Source of the DNA: Archilochus colubris | Taxonomy: Eukaryota; Chordata; Aves; Apodiformes; Trochilidae | Length of the DNA stretch: 64,000 nt | Assembly (NCBI GenBank): GCA_023079485.1 | Contig: CM041090.1 | Span: 1,736,001-1,800,000 of the forward strand | Reading direction: 5' to 3' | Part shown: piece after piece, positions 26,423-40,214 of the stretch | Layout of the letters: every line of letters starts with the position of its first letter | How positions within the stretch are numbered: position 1 is the first letter of the stretch | Program-made: the position numbers and the translations under genes | The notes under the pieces: model-generated | What the model was told of the DNA's origin: nothing | Seen by the model: the letters and a program-made list of their open reading frames with translations, nothing else | Databases searched by the model: none

Positions 26423-26485
26423 GCAGAGATGAAGAACTTTTTTCTGCTCCTCATGCTAGCAATGATGCTACCTTCTGCATTTTCT
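26423..26485 (+). CDS. PAPLN: Papilin exon 1: 5' UTR end and signal peptide
   Basis: The acceptor CCCACAG ends at 26422. The exon has six untranslated bases, then ATG at 26429 and 19 codons reading [19 protein letters not shown], a classic signal peptide (one Lys, then a Leu/Met-rich hydrophobic core, and small residues before the cut). The donor is GTAAGT and the exon ends in phase 0. The acceptor so close to the ATG shows that a noncoding exon lies upstream. The assignment rests on phase match with TSR1 11.8 kb downstream and on the secretory nature of papilin. Confidence 0.88.
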
Positions 26486-29400
26486 GTAAGTAAAAGCTCT
26501 TCTGAACACTGTGACAAGAAATGAAAAATACTTCTCTTAAAGAACTGTCAGCATCTGTTAATTCAAGTATTCTGTAGGAAGTATTCCTGAAAGAGCTAAT
26601 GGGCTCAAGTCATCAGGGCTACCATGGACATGTTATGGGAAGTTTCATGTGGCCATTAAATAATAAAATCCTGGCAGTGCCTTTGGCTCTAGGGGTGTTA
26701 TCTGCAAAGCAGCAATTACTGTGCCTTGCTTCAAAGCTGCACTTGCCACTTAAAGTAAAAAGGAATCTTTAGCTGGGATTTTTTTTCCCCTCATTTCTTT
26801 GGTCTTAGTGGTCTAAGCCATATGGCTTGGCTTTACTGGGGGAGGGAACCTTTCTGTTAAGCCAATTTGATGGTGTCAGAAACAGAACACAGCTATTATC
26901 CCAAGAACTGGGATTCCTCTTCCTCTTTGAGAGGTAAGTAGGAGCTTTCTAAAGCAAATGCAGCTCAAGAACAGTTTCTCTGAATGTAACTTCAATTACA
27001 TTAATGAGTTGGACACCTGAAATAAAAGGTGACCTGCTGAGTGGGGTGGAAGTGTTTGCAAAGGAAAAGTGATATGTTTGTTAGGTGAAAAGGATCAGGA
27101 GGAGGGAGGGGAAGAGGTAATTATCACCTGGAATAAGAGTTTTTTGGGAGTAGTGAGGAATTACAAATAAGCCATTAAAATTAATGAGTCTGTAGCTTTT
27201 AATCTCTGGTACAATTATGAAGTTCCATTCCCAGATTCATCATTTGCAAATGCTCTCTAGGCCTTCTTTGAAGATCAGGGATGAGAGGCCAGAAATCAAG
27301 CAGAGTTTGTTAGTTGTCATAGATTGCCTATCTCACAGATGGAAATATGCTTAAATGAGACCCTGCTATCTCACCTGATGACAGGCTTATAGAAAAATTA
27401 CTTCAATCCATGTCTCACAGCACTGAAAAAGTCCTTTCCCTGTTGATGTAGTTGAACCCCAGCCCACAACCAAGCCCCACACAGCCACTCACTCACTCTT
27501 CCCCAGTGGGATGAAAGACAGAATCAGAAGGGTAGAAGTCAGAAAAATCATGGGATGAGATAAAGACAGTTTAATAGGTAGAGCAAAAGCCATGTGTGCA
27601 AGGAAAGCCAACCAAGGAATTAATTCAGTGCTTCCCATCAGCAGGCAGGTGCTCAGCTCTCTCTAGCACAGCAGGGCTCCATCACTCACAACAGTTACTT
27701 GGAAAGAGAAATGCCATCACCCTCAACACCCCCATCTCCCTTCTTCTTGCTCCAGCTTTATGTGCTGAGTCTGATGCCACATGGCATGGATGGAACATCC
27801 TTTTGGCCACTTTGGATCCTTTGCTCTGGCTACGTGTGTCCCCAGCTTCTTGTGCACCCCCACACAGGAAAACACAGGGTTGAAAACTCTGTTTTTTTAC
27901 CAATTAAAAACATCAGTGCCATATCAACATTGTTTTCATGCCAAATCCCATACTAAATAAAAATGGCAGTGCTAGTTAGTTAGAAGAAAATCAGCTCTAT
28001 CCCAACTGAAAACAGGACACCTGTGTTGTCCTTTTGCAGTTCCCAGTGACAGGTATAAGGGATTGGCAGGTGGCATGGTGCATTTTCCCACACTGAAGGA
28101 CAAGTGATCAAGCATTGGAATGGGCTGCCCAGGGAAGTAGTGGATTCTCCATCCCTGGAGAGATTTCCAAAGAGCCTGGATGTGGCACTGAGTGCCATGG
28201 GCTGGGAACCACGGGGGGAGTGGATCAAGGGTTGGACTTGATGAGCTCTGAGGTCTTTTCCAACCCAGCCAATTCTATGATTCTATGATTCTAAACACTT
28301 CCTTTAATGTACAGTAGCATCACTCTAAGAAATTTAGGCTCTGCCACATTAACTGTTTTAAGTATTGGACCCAGAGAGGCCTTGTAGCTGAGGTAGCAGC
28401 AATTGTTTTGATTTTGGTATCAAAAGAGCTGCCACTTTGGCAGTAAATGGGTAGAAAGGTGGGTGACCTCCAGCTCTACAGTGACTTGTGTACACCCCAG
28501 GAAGAAGAGGGTGGTGCTAAGAAGGCACAGAACAGCATGTATGGATTTTATTCCAGAACAAACCACTTACCTCTTTGATCCATCCTGCCTGCCAGTGCAA
28601 ACAACGATTGCATCTTGGACATCTTTTGTCCCAGAAGCAGGAAAACATGAACTTTCAAACACAGAGACTACTAATGGGAGTTCAGCTATAAATGTGTGAA
28701 CTGCAGGCTTACACAAGGATGGAGAAGACGAGTCTGCAGGGATTCATGTTTGCTCGTGATTAAAGGGTGTAGATTGGTGCCTGCTGCTTTTCATCTCTGC
28801 TGCTTGTGGAGTGGCTGAACTTGTTTTTACTTCATTGATTGTTAGGAAAGTAGCTAGCAGAAGAAGGGCAGAAATGTTGACAAGGAGGAGATGTTAAGAG
28901 CAGCTGAGACTATTGCCTGCTTTTTCTCCCTGCTTGCCATCTGATAGGGACTGATTTATCTGCCAGGCAACATTAAGGAGCCAACAAGGGACTCCTGCTT
29001 GTCAAAGCCACCACTGGCTGCTGAGAATTTCCTTCATCCTTGGTGGGACACACCCGGCTCTTTTTCCCTTCTTTCTGGCTTGGTCTTATCATACAGCACC
29101 TGTGATGTCTATCCCTTTTCAGCAGACTTTGAAGAATCTGGAAAAGGTTACCCAGTACTTGCAGCTCCTTTACTGATTGCACATGGCAGTGCTGGAAACT
29201 ACAGCTGGATGGGGAGGAGCAATTGTGTTAAAGGGTTATACAAACAGAAAACAAAGATGTCTCTACACATTTACCCCAGCTGTTAATGCAGAACTGAGAA
29301 GAGGCCACTGCAATTTCAGACAGGATTCTAGGAAAGTTATGAACAATGGAAAAGTCCAGGTTCAAGGGGTTTTTGTTATGATTCCTCCTGTGTTTTCCCA

Positions 29401-32400
29401 TAAGGATGAAATGGTGTAAAGCTGCTTGAGCCCTGTCCATTAAATAAGTTCTAAATTCCAAATAAATTTTGAAGGTTTTCCATATGAAGGTTTTCATATG
29501 AAGGTTTGAATAACTCTTCTATTATTGTTGCACATACCTATTTGGCACGATTCTGTGCGTGTGTTTATGCTTTGGAGTTGCTTTATGTTCAGCAAACGTG
29601 GCATTTCCCAGACTTCTCTCTGCCTCAGTATCTTTTTTACAAATGTGATTGTATGTTGGTAAGTTTTTGCATCTGGAATTCCTTCTTTCCAGACTGGGAA
29701 TCTTTTACCTGCCCATATCACAGGGCTATTTAAAAGAACAGCTGTTGATCAAAGGAAGAGCTTCATTTAATCTTTTAAGATCTGTAATCATTATTTAATA
29801 GTTAGATCAGGTCCAATGCTTACATTTGCTCCTAGGTCATATTGGAGGTATGCTTTAAGTGAAGGCTGGTCTGAGGCTTGGCTGAAAATCATATTCAGAT
29901 ACAAGAAGTCTCAGCTGTAATTTTAGTGGCAATTCACTTAACTGTGGACAAACATTAAAGTATCTTTGCAGCCAGGCTCTGGTCCTGTATTGTCTTTTAT
30001 TACCCTCTATCATCACCTGTCTTTGTTACTTCTGTGGTTTTGTCATAACTTATAAATGTGTTGAGCAGTTCAGGTTCCTCATGGAATTCTGCTGCTAATG
30101 TCAGTTCTTGCAGTGGGAAGACATTTCACTCCTACTTATGCTTTTCTCCTTAGTCCACCTTCTCATCATCCATGCAAGGACTTGCCTTCTGGCTACTTCT
30201 TTCAGTGCTTTAGGTGAAGGAGTTTGCTGAAAGCCTATTGGAAATCTGAGTTTATCTAACAGCTCACCCTTGTTGACAAGTTTGTGAATCTTTCAAAGAA
30301 CTGCAATAGTCTACGAAGGGTTTGCCTTTAAAAAAGCATTGTTGACTTTTTCCCAAACAGACTTTATTTACACAAGTGCCTCATAAAATTTCTATAAATT
30401 TATGAGTTTACATCAGTTTACACCATGTGGGTGTGCAGTTCCTTGGGTTAGGCTGGGATCCTTTAGAAGCTGGTGTCACATTTTCCACTTCCCAATAATC
30501 AGATGCCTAAGTGGTTTTAGCCCAGTTGTCTGCTAGTATGGAACAGTTTATCATTTCAGCCTTGAGTTCCCCTTAGGTTCCTTGTGTAAACAACTTCTGG
30601 TGACTTCATCCTGTGTGTTTTGTCCACTTTTTCCAAGTAAGTTTGGGATCTTTACGCTTTCTCACAATCCTCCTTTTGTGTGGAGTTTTCTGAATGTCCC
30701 TGGTTCCTCCCGCAAGGATTCCAAGAATTACTCTGACTGCTCTGCAATGGCTGTTATCCCTTTAGTGAGCTCTTTTTATACCCTGCTCAGCTCCAGGCCA
30801 CCCAGGGGCTTTCCCCTTCTGAGAAATAACTTATCTGCTCTGCCTGGTGTGCACAGTGTCCTGCCTGGCAAGCAGGAAAGGAGGGGACGTGGAAGGGGCC
30901 AGGAGTATGGCAGGAGAGTCCATGAGGAGGTAGAAGAATGAGGAGTGCTGAACAGAGGGGGATGAAAGAAAAGAGTTTGGAACAGTGTGGGAATGGGTTA
31001 AAGGATGTAGGGAGAGCCTGAGGTGTTTTGAGGAGCTGAAGATGTAAGGGAAATGATGGATTTTAGTGGATTTGTTGGAGAGGATATGCTATGGTTAGTG
31101 TGGTAGAGGGGTATGAAAGGAGATATATACAGTGAGTTTAAAAGTCACAAGCCATCAAAACTAATGAAGCCTTGGGCTTTTTCTCCTCTTTTGATGCAGT
31201 TTGTCTGAATATGATAGTCTCTTTGTCCATTTTGTATTTTGCTTCCTGCTGTCACCATCTTGTTCTCTTTCATTGTTGCTTTTCTAGTTTTGCTCCAATG
31301 CAATTCTTTGATTGCTTATTCATTATTCATAAAAATGATACTTGGCATTCTTCACCTTCAAAGCTCTTTGGGTGCTGTGTCTGAGCCAAGATCGATGGTT
31401 AAGACAGCAATATAAAAAAGGCTTTTCTGATGTGGGTGGGATTCTTTTGCTTATATTTTTGTTGCATTTTTGGCTAATAGCATAGGCAGTTGTGGATGGA
31501 TTTATCCTGATTTATCCATCGGAGTAGTAGCATCTTTCCACATTATGAATGTGTGAGGCCACATGTCCTGCAGGGCTTAGCTAGGTGGAAACATTATAGG
31601 TGATCATCACTGTATTACTGGGTAGGTCTCCTGGATATAGAAAGGAGAAGGAAATAGTTCACATCCTGAAAAGCAGATGGTCTAAGAACATACTCCACAT
31701 GGGCTGCTTTTGTCAGGCCCTTGATGTCACTCACTACAAGACTTCCTAGCCTGGCTTCGGCTGGATGTGCCCAATTCCTGGGGACAGGGGGTTATCCCCT
31801 GCCACCAACCTGGTGTCCCCACACTCAATGGTTCCTCTGCAGGTCTTGGATGACCACAAAATAAAGAGCTGCTCGACTGGCTCGTGGCTACAGCCTTGCA
31901 CCTAAAGCTATACAAATCTGTCAAGGGTTCAGCTACTGAGAACCAGCAATAAGCACTTCAAACACAAGCTGTGATACATTTCTGGGGTTTCTTCTCTTTC
32001 TACATGGTTACTTTGACAACAGAAGAAAACCAAAAATTTTGCAGCATAACCCAAACGGAGCACAGAATCCCTAAAAAGTTACAGATAACTTTTGGGTTTG
32101 GAAGCATATTAAGAAAAATCTCTTACAGAATTAAAGCCACAATATAGTAACCAACATTATCAGGGACAGACAAGAGAAAGGCAGTTCCAGATGCTTGTTG
32201 GAACAGTCAAGAGGTGAGGGAAGTCTGAAGTATTTTCTGTAGCCTATCCAGAGCACTGTGTGTCACTTTAATCCCAGTGACAGAGGAATCACTACTCCTT
32301 GGCTTGCCTGGCTGCCCCAGGAGAGCCCTGTGCCCCTGCCCCACAGCCCCTGGGGAGCAGCCAGCCCTCAGGCCACCCTGACAGTTTCCTTCTCTCCCCC

Positions 32401-35400
32401 CATCTCCTCCACCCCCTTATTAACTTTTCTCTGAGCAATTACAATTCCAGCTCACAAAGCTGCATTCTTCACCAGGGACTTCTTACTTTGGCAATGAAGC
32501 CTTTACAGAATAAATGACTCTGGTGATAACTTTCTTTCATGAGATGTTTGGGTTTCACCCTGCTTTCAATACATGTTTCAATAAAGCTACAGTTCAGGGG
32601 TGTGCCAAAATAAACATTAACCTTATTTCAGAAACTGTAAGCCCCAGAGAGTAGTGTTGTTTGAAGAAAGTTTAAAGAGAGTGATTTTTACTAGTTTTAA
32701 GCCATGGAAATGCTGCATAAAATAGGAGTAATCTGGTGAATCAAACTCACATTACCCATCACTGCCAGTGATATCTGTTTGCAGTGGGTAACACCTGGAC
32801 TGGACTCTGTAATCAGTTTCCAGTGTCAAGGATTTCCCACCACGTCCTCAGTGCTGGCACTGAGATTCACATCAGGTCTGAATGGAGCCTGTGTGATGCA
32901 GCTCAAAAAATCACAGTAAGACTTTTCAGTGTGGAAAAGGTGCTTCAGTTGCAGCTTGATGGACCAAAGCTACATGACCTGTTGGGCTAAAAACACCCAA
33001 AAAACCAAAAAAGCCTATCATTGTTCTAAACTTCTCAGGCATAGAGAGGGTATCACTAACCACGTGCTCTGAGCAGCAACATTTGGAGTGGTGTAACATG
33101 ATGTTTTGTTACTGCTTGCCAGCCTGGAAAGGCAGCACGAAGAATCCTAGAATAATAATTCAGTCTGACTATCTCTAAGTCCTCAAAGGTGCCCAAGGAG
33201 TGAAGGAAACACCAGGGGTTAGAATGTGGCTGGGTTTTAGGTTGTTTAGACCTGTGACTGCAAGGCTTCACTGCTCACTTTGGGCTGTGTAGTAAATTGA
33301 TGTTTACTTTGATAGCTTGCTAAGTATTTGAGTTGCAAGGAGGCACTAGGAAATTATTCCTGCTGAATTGTTAGCCCATGTTTGGTTATGGGAACTTGGT
33401 GTATTGCTGTGTGCCTGCAATGCTTCCAACTGGGAAGCACAGTCCTCATGCATAGTTTCCTATCCAACTCATCTAACTTACTGAGAAGTTGTTCAAGGGC
33501 CCTTTTTTAAAGTGTTCCTACATGCTGACAACATTTTCTGGTTTTCTGAGTCAAGTCCCATTCATGACTTCTCTTCCAGTGCATGTTTCATTTATAAAAA
33601 TAAACATTACATGGGAAACATTATGTTCTCTAGGACCCTTTTCCAGAATTTTTTTATTTGTTTCTGATGCATACCAGTATTTTCTTTAAAGATGAAGTCT
33701 GGAGCTGTAGTGACTCAAAGGCACAGAGTTTTTCCTTGCTTTTATCAGATGCAGTTGGCCTGATAACAGCAGGTGCTGCAACCACATCAGCAGTGGATCT
33801 TCCTAGGAACAGAAGAAAGCAATGGAGTGTTCACAGAAATGGAATCATTGGCCTTCTAAGCTTTTATACCTCAGCAGTTGGTTTAGAAATGAGCACTGAG
33901 AGGATGTGGTGCCAGGGTCACGTGCATCATCAGTATCCCCAGCAGATGTGTGTTTCTGGTGTCTTAACAGGCAGTAAAACCAAACAGAGCAGTAGGACAT
34001 TAGCTGATCACCCTTCCTGGAGTTTTCAGAAGTCAAGGAAGCTGGTTGTATGCTTTCTCTCACTTTTTCTGGAATGTTGCAGATAAAGGCATTGCTCTCT
34101 TGTATGTATGTTAGGCTGCAACAAAAGATGAGTGGAATTAAATGTACTGGTCCACTTCAGAGGGACCAAACAGGATGGAATGTTGGGCAGTGAGAAATTC
34201 AATGTATTACAACAAGAGCAAGAGTAGAGTCTTACCTCTGGGTAGGAACAACCCCAGGAACCAGTACAGGTTGGGGACTGAGTTATTGGAGAGCAGTGAA
34301 AGTGAAAGGGAGCTGGGGGTGCTGGTGGATGGAAGGATGACCCTGAGCCAGCAATGTGTCCTTGTGGCCAAGAAGGCCAAGGGCACCTGGGGTGTGTTAG
34401 AAGGGGGTGGTTAGTAGGTTGAGAGAGGTTTTCCTCCCCCTCTGCTCTGCCCTGGTGAGGCCACTTCTGGAATGTTGTGTCCAGTTCTGGGCCCCTCAGT
34501 TCCAGAAGGACAGGGAACAGCTTGAGAGAGTCCAGTGCAGAATGACCAAGATGATGAAGGGAGTGGAACATCTCCCTGATGAGGAAAGTCTGAGGGAGCT
34601 GGGGCTCTGCAGCTTGGAGAAGAGGAGAATGAGGGGTGAGCTCATCAGTGTTGGTAAATATGTAAGGGGAGAGTGTCAGGAGGACAGAGTAAAGCTTTTC
34701 TCAGGGGTGACCAACACCAGGACAAGGGGCAGTGGTTATAAACTGGAGCATAGGGGGTTCCATATAAATATTAGGAAGAATTTTTTCAGTGTGAGGGTGA
34801 CAGAGCCCTGGCACAGGCTGCCCAGGGAGGTTGTGGAGTCTCCTTCCCTGGAGACATTCCAAGCCCACCTGGATGGGTTCCTGTGTGACCTGCTGTAGGT
34901 GACCCTGCTCTGGCAGGGGGGGTTGGACTTGATGATCTTTTGAGCTCCCTTCCCACCCCTAACTTTCTATGATTCTGTGGTAACAGCAATGATGTTTTTA
35001 GATGTTTGTTTCTGGTGGACTTGAGGGTCTGGGACTTGGTCATCCCAGATGACAATAGATAAAAAGTATTCCAGAGTCTGAAGTGAGCAGAAAGAGGCTT
35101 TTGGAAGAGAAACAAGTTGACAGCACCTAAAAGCATCCTATCAGATTATGTAATAATAATTTTCCTATTTATTATAAATCTGCAGGTTAACATTTGCCTG
35201 TGCACACACACACACACAGTTACTGAAGTAATGAGGATTGTGCACAGATTTTTGAAAGTGGAATTTGGGCCCCTATACGTATGTTTCTCTAACACCCTAC
35301 AGCTTTGGGAGGATTCTTCTGGCTGATGCTCATTTTGGGGCATACATAAATGGAATGATACTGAAAAAATGATTGTTTCTGCACTATGGGGATGCATAAT

Positions 35401-38400
35401 CCTCACAACAAAGAGTCCCTGAAGATTTTACTCTCTATAGGAGGAATCAAGAATGCTACTTCTCTAGGAGGCATATTGGAATATTTATCCAATATATAGG
35501 TCGGGGTGTGTGTCAGTCAGGGAAGGGCTTTCTGTCCTAATTGCCTTCCAGTGATTTGACTTTCAAATGCTCTTCCTTTGGATTTTTATCTACGTGCTTT
35601 CTTCTCTCTTAATGCTGACTGAAAGCTCCCTTGTTTCCAGAGTGAGCTGATACTGCTCCTAAATCAGTCAGTTGATACAGGGGAATAAAACTGCAGAGAA
35701 ACAGAGTGGGAGCATGTTTCATTCTTCTGAGAGTAAGAGAGGAGGGATTACAATGGGAGGAATTAGGTGCCTGGAAGAAAAACTCGGGAAAATAAGATGG
35801 CTTGCTGAAAGCCAAAACTCTGTTGATGGGATTACTCCTGGAAAGGCAAATGAGAATGCAGAAGACAAACACTGAGCTCAGTATCTGGAAAAGAAGAATG
35901 GAAGAAGGGTTTTGGCATGGGGGCAGGGAGATGTTGACTTGGCAGAGAGAAACTATGCAGAAATGGGTTTTAACTGGGTAGTGCTGTTGAGTGAGAAGGG
36001 TGAAGGCAAACAGAGTTAATCTGAACCAGAAAACTTGTCCTGAAGGTTTTTATTTGCACAGGTATTAGAAAGATTTGCACAAAAGTGGTGCAAAGGAATT
36101 TATATAGCATGGGCCAAGAAGAAAAGTGCTTAACTTTAAGGCAAGATAGATAATTGGCAGGAAGAGTCTGCAAGGGTCACTTTGCAGCTTGATAGTTGTG
36201 GGTAATTTGGTTGCAAATGCGTAAGTACAGCAGGATGATTGACTGTGTTGCTCTGCCAGCAACAGGGAATTATTCCTTTTGAAGGGGGTGAGAGAAAGAG
36301 AGAAACAAGGCCATAGCTCAAGGACATACAATCAGGCAGGGAATATGTGTAGAAAATTACAAAAACAGTTTAAATGACAAGGGAGGATTAACCCATGCAC
36401 CTTGTCTGGATTGCTCACTGAGTAATTTATTAGGCTACCTCCTATTTCTACAGAGATCCAAATGTCTTATGCAAAATCAGTTATCACTTGACTGAGGTGA
36501 AAATAATGATCTTAACTGAGGAGCTTGTGCCTTCTCTGTAGGCCTTGAGAAGTGATCTGAGTGGGTGGAAAGTATGAGCTGGGTAGGGTTAATATCCCTG
36601 CTATGGTGAAGTTCTCTATTTCTAGGATGTTCCTCCACTCCAGAGGAAAAGCCTTATGATGGCATTTACCAGCTGGGTGTGATCATCAGGGGGTAGCTTA
36701 ACTTACATGAAGATGCAGGAGGGACACAGGAAGTAATGGAAACAGATCCTGAGCAGAATCATAGAATCATCCAGGTTGGAAAGGACCCCTGAGATCATCA
36801 AGTCCAACTCTTGATCCACTACCACTGTGGTTCCCAGCCCATGGCACTGAGTGCCACATCAGTCTCTTCTTAAAAACCTCCAGGGATGGAGAATCCTCCA
36901 CCTTCTTGGGCAGCCCATTCCAATGTCTGGTCACCCTCTCCAGAAAGAAATTCTTTCTAATCTCCATCCTAAACCTCCCCTGGCACAACTTGAGACCCTG
37001 CCCTCTTGTCTTGCTGAGAGTTGCCTGGGAAAAGAGCCCAACCCCCCCCTGGCTCCAACCTCCTTTCAGGGAGTTGTAGAGAGTGATGAGGTCTCCCCTG
37101 AGCCTCCTCTTCTCCAGCCTCAACACCCCCAGCTCCCTCAGCCCTTCCTCACAGGACTCACGCAGGGAACCACAGATGATGGGAATGTGGGCTGCAATGT
37201 TCAAGTTAAAAGAAGCCGTGTGAAACCAGAGGAGGGACTGGGACACAGACCCCAGGGTTATGTAAATTTGGTGGGATACTCTATGTGTGGAAGGGAATTA
37301 GACTACATCTCAGTAAGTTTTTGCCTTTTGTTTCTCTGCCTGCCCACTCTTCATGATCACAAGTGCCCAAATGGAATGCATTACCTTCTCAGCTGTATAT
37401 AATAGACATAAACTGCCCTACAGGTATTACTGCAATCCCTGTGCAACCCTGCTTTTACCTTCTTTTCCTAAGCAGATTTAATCCTTTTGCAGTTTGCAGC
37501 TGTTTGGTTGGGCTTTTTTTGATGTCCTTCTTGCCAAACCCCCATGTCCTGCTCTATGTAGACCCCATCAGTTGCAGTGGGCCCTTTTTTCCTGAAAATA
37601 TATTCCATGTGTTTCTAAAACAACGTATTTCAGTTCATTCCCCTGCACTTGTAACTTTTTGTCTAGGTTATAATGTTTATTTCTCTTAATGTCAGTATCC
37701 TTTCAGGCTTTCTAAACACAAAATTAATTAAGGCTGTAGCTAATGATGGCCCAGAGCTCGACCTTGTCATCAGACATACTTGGATAGGGTGAAAAAGGGT
37801 CCACATAGGGAATTTTGTCACAGTGAAAAGTGTGTTCTGGGGGTTTCCTTACCATTTCTATTATTTCTCTTAAGTATCTGGCTCAGAGCCAAGGGTTTGA
37901 GTTTAAGTGGCTCTATCAATCTGCTATTGAGTGACAGTGCTCACAGCCCCTGCAGTAAGGATTCGCCTTTGCTGCCTAACTGCCCAACCTCTTTCAGATG
38001 GTTATGCATAAGTGCTGAGATCTATGAATAGGCAGAGAGTAGCACTTTAAGGGAGATTATAATACCCCTAGATACAAGAGGATCGACATTTCAGATGTAT
38101 TATTCTCTGCCTCTTTTCACACTAGGAGCACAGCCCAGCAAGATGGTCTCTTCTGCAAGAGAACACAAAGGAGATCCACTTCGTTTCCACTTTTTATTTT
38201 CATTACTTCATTTCCATTTTTTAATTTTCTTTTTTTCCCCTGTGTTGCCATGTCCATTTGATGTATCTCTGGGGTTTATTTACAGGGCCAGAGGATGAAA
38301 CGTCAGATTGGTGCCTGGGGTAACTGGGGTGAATGGGGTGAGTGCAGCCGGAGCTGTGGCGGTGGAGTCAGCTTTCGGCAGCGGCGCTGCTACTCCCAGA

Positions 38401-40183
38401 GGTGAAGCCAAACCTCCTTTTTCTTCTTTTAAACCTGGCTTTCTGTTACTGTGCTCCTCCACTTCTGTTTTAATATACATCCAGAACGAAAACAACCCAG
38501 GGTTTGATTCCAGGGGGCTACATCACCTGAGTCTATTTGAGATGATCCTCAGCTTTTACGCTGTTGCTCTGCGTAGCGCGGGATGCAGCGCATCCTTGCT
38601 GTGACATCTGAGGCTGTGCAACAAGGTGATTGGTATGGCAGCAGCTGTTCTATCAAATCCAGCATGGCAGGCCTGAGGGAGGACCATCCAGAGCAGTAGG
38701 TTTCTCTCCTGAAAGCCAATGAATGTGCCAAGATTTTCTCAGGCTGGTGATTCCCAGGAATGTAAATTATCCCAGCAGAAATGGAAGAGAGGAGTTGGCT
38801 CGAGCAGTGTCAGGGCTGGGTCATCTCATTTGCTGCTGGGCCTGATGCAGTGAGGACAATGGATGGGACAGAACCTGTTGGAAATGATGGATGTGAGAAA
38901 ACCTATTGTGGACAAAACAAAGAAAAGGGAAAAAAAGCCAGACTCTTAATAACTCCTTGAAAAAAAACAAAACAAAACACAACTCTTCATGTTAGAGAAG
39001 TGAAGGGGCTTTTTAAATGAAAGAATCCAGAGTTATAGGGCATGGATTCTTCCCATCAGAAAAGTCTCTTTTTTAAGACTGTCTGTTATGGTAAACACCT
39101 CTGTAATATGGTAGACATCTGCCAGTCCCCATTTTAGGGATGCAGAGATAATAGACATTTGTTGGATTTTCAGATAAATCTCCCCCATAAACCTTACTTC
39201 CCATCATTCTCAGCTGGAGACACTTGAATGAAGGTGTTACACACTTCCCATAGTCATGTTCAGTTCTTCCTACTGCTGGGCCCAGTGTGCACATGAACAG
39301 CAGGATAGGTGATGTGCATGCCTGGTCTGGACAAGCCACTTGTTCTTGCTCGTAAGGTGTTTCTGCTTCTTGCTAGGACACTTCAGCTCTGTGCTGATGG
39401 ACAAAGGACAAAAAGCTCTGCTTCCAATATTTAGTGCAAGCCTGACCCTGCAGAGCTATCCTGCAATTATTCATGGTGTGTGTTTCTCATGCATTCCAAA
39501 ATGCATAGCAGAAAATGGCATTAGAAAATGCCAGCTCACTCTAGTACATTTCAGCTGTTTTGTGGCTTCAGGGAACTATATGGTATTCTCTTCAGGAAGC
39601 TATATGGTTTAGGAAACTACAGGTGTTCTCAATGTAAAGGTTATTTGCCATGTCTCATTTTTTGTGTGTGTGTGTGCATATTATTCAGAGAACTTCATGT
39701 TGTTTCCCTTTCTTTCAGGACAGAAGGTGCTTCCAGTTGTGCTGGGCCAACCCGAAGCTATAGGTCATGCAATGTTCAGGTACAGCACCCTGCTTTATTG
39801 GTTTTGCTTACCTGTTGCTCCTTTCTCTCCAGACAAACATCATTCTTGTTCAGAATATGGCATTACTGGTTTCTCTCTCTGGCATCACTGGTGGATGTTG
39901 TTCACAAGAGTATCCTTTCATAAGGATATTGAATTTATGTCCCTGGAAGAAATTATTTCCAGAGAGGGTGATCAGGCATTGGAATGGGCTGCCCAGGGAG
40001 GGGGTGGATTCTCCATCCCTGGAGGTTTTTAAGAAGAGATTGAATGTGGCACTGAGTGCCATGGGCTGGGAACCACGGGGAGAGTGGATCAAGGGTTGGA
40101 CTTGATGACCACAGAGGTCCTGTCCAACCCAAATGATTCGGTGATTCTGTGATTTTATATAGGAGTGGAACAAATGAAAAACT

Positions 40184-40214
<31 letters not shown>

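Larger units (their letters stand above)
26486..38285 (+). other. PAPLN: Papilin intron 1 (11.8 kb)
   Basis: The largest intron in the window. It contains three CR1 copies (28095, 34190, 36755) and a (CA)n microsatellite at 35203-35218. Several kilobases have no recognisable feature, with only short chance open frames. First introns often hold enhancers, but I cannot identify one by eye. Confidence 0.8.

Noticed and set aside
26486..38285. Search for presenilin 1 or other mammalian-syntenic neighbours within or upstream of papilin intron 1
   Set aside because: No exon resembling presenilin, NUMB or other expected neighbours could be read in any frame. Local synteny cannot be judged from this window.
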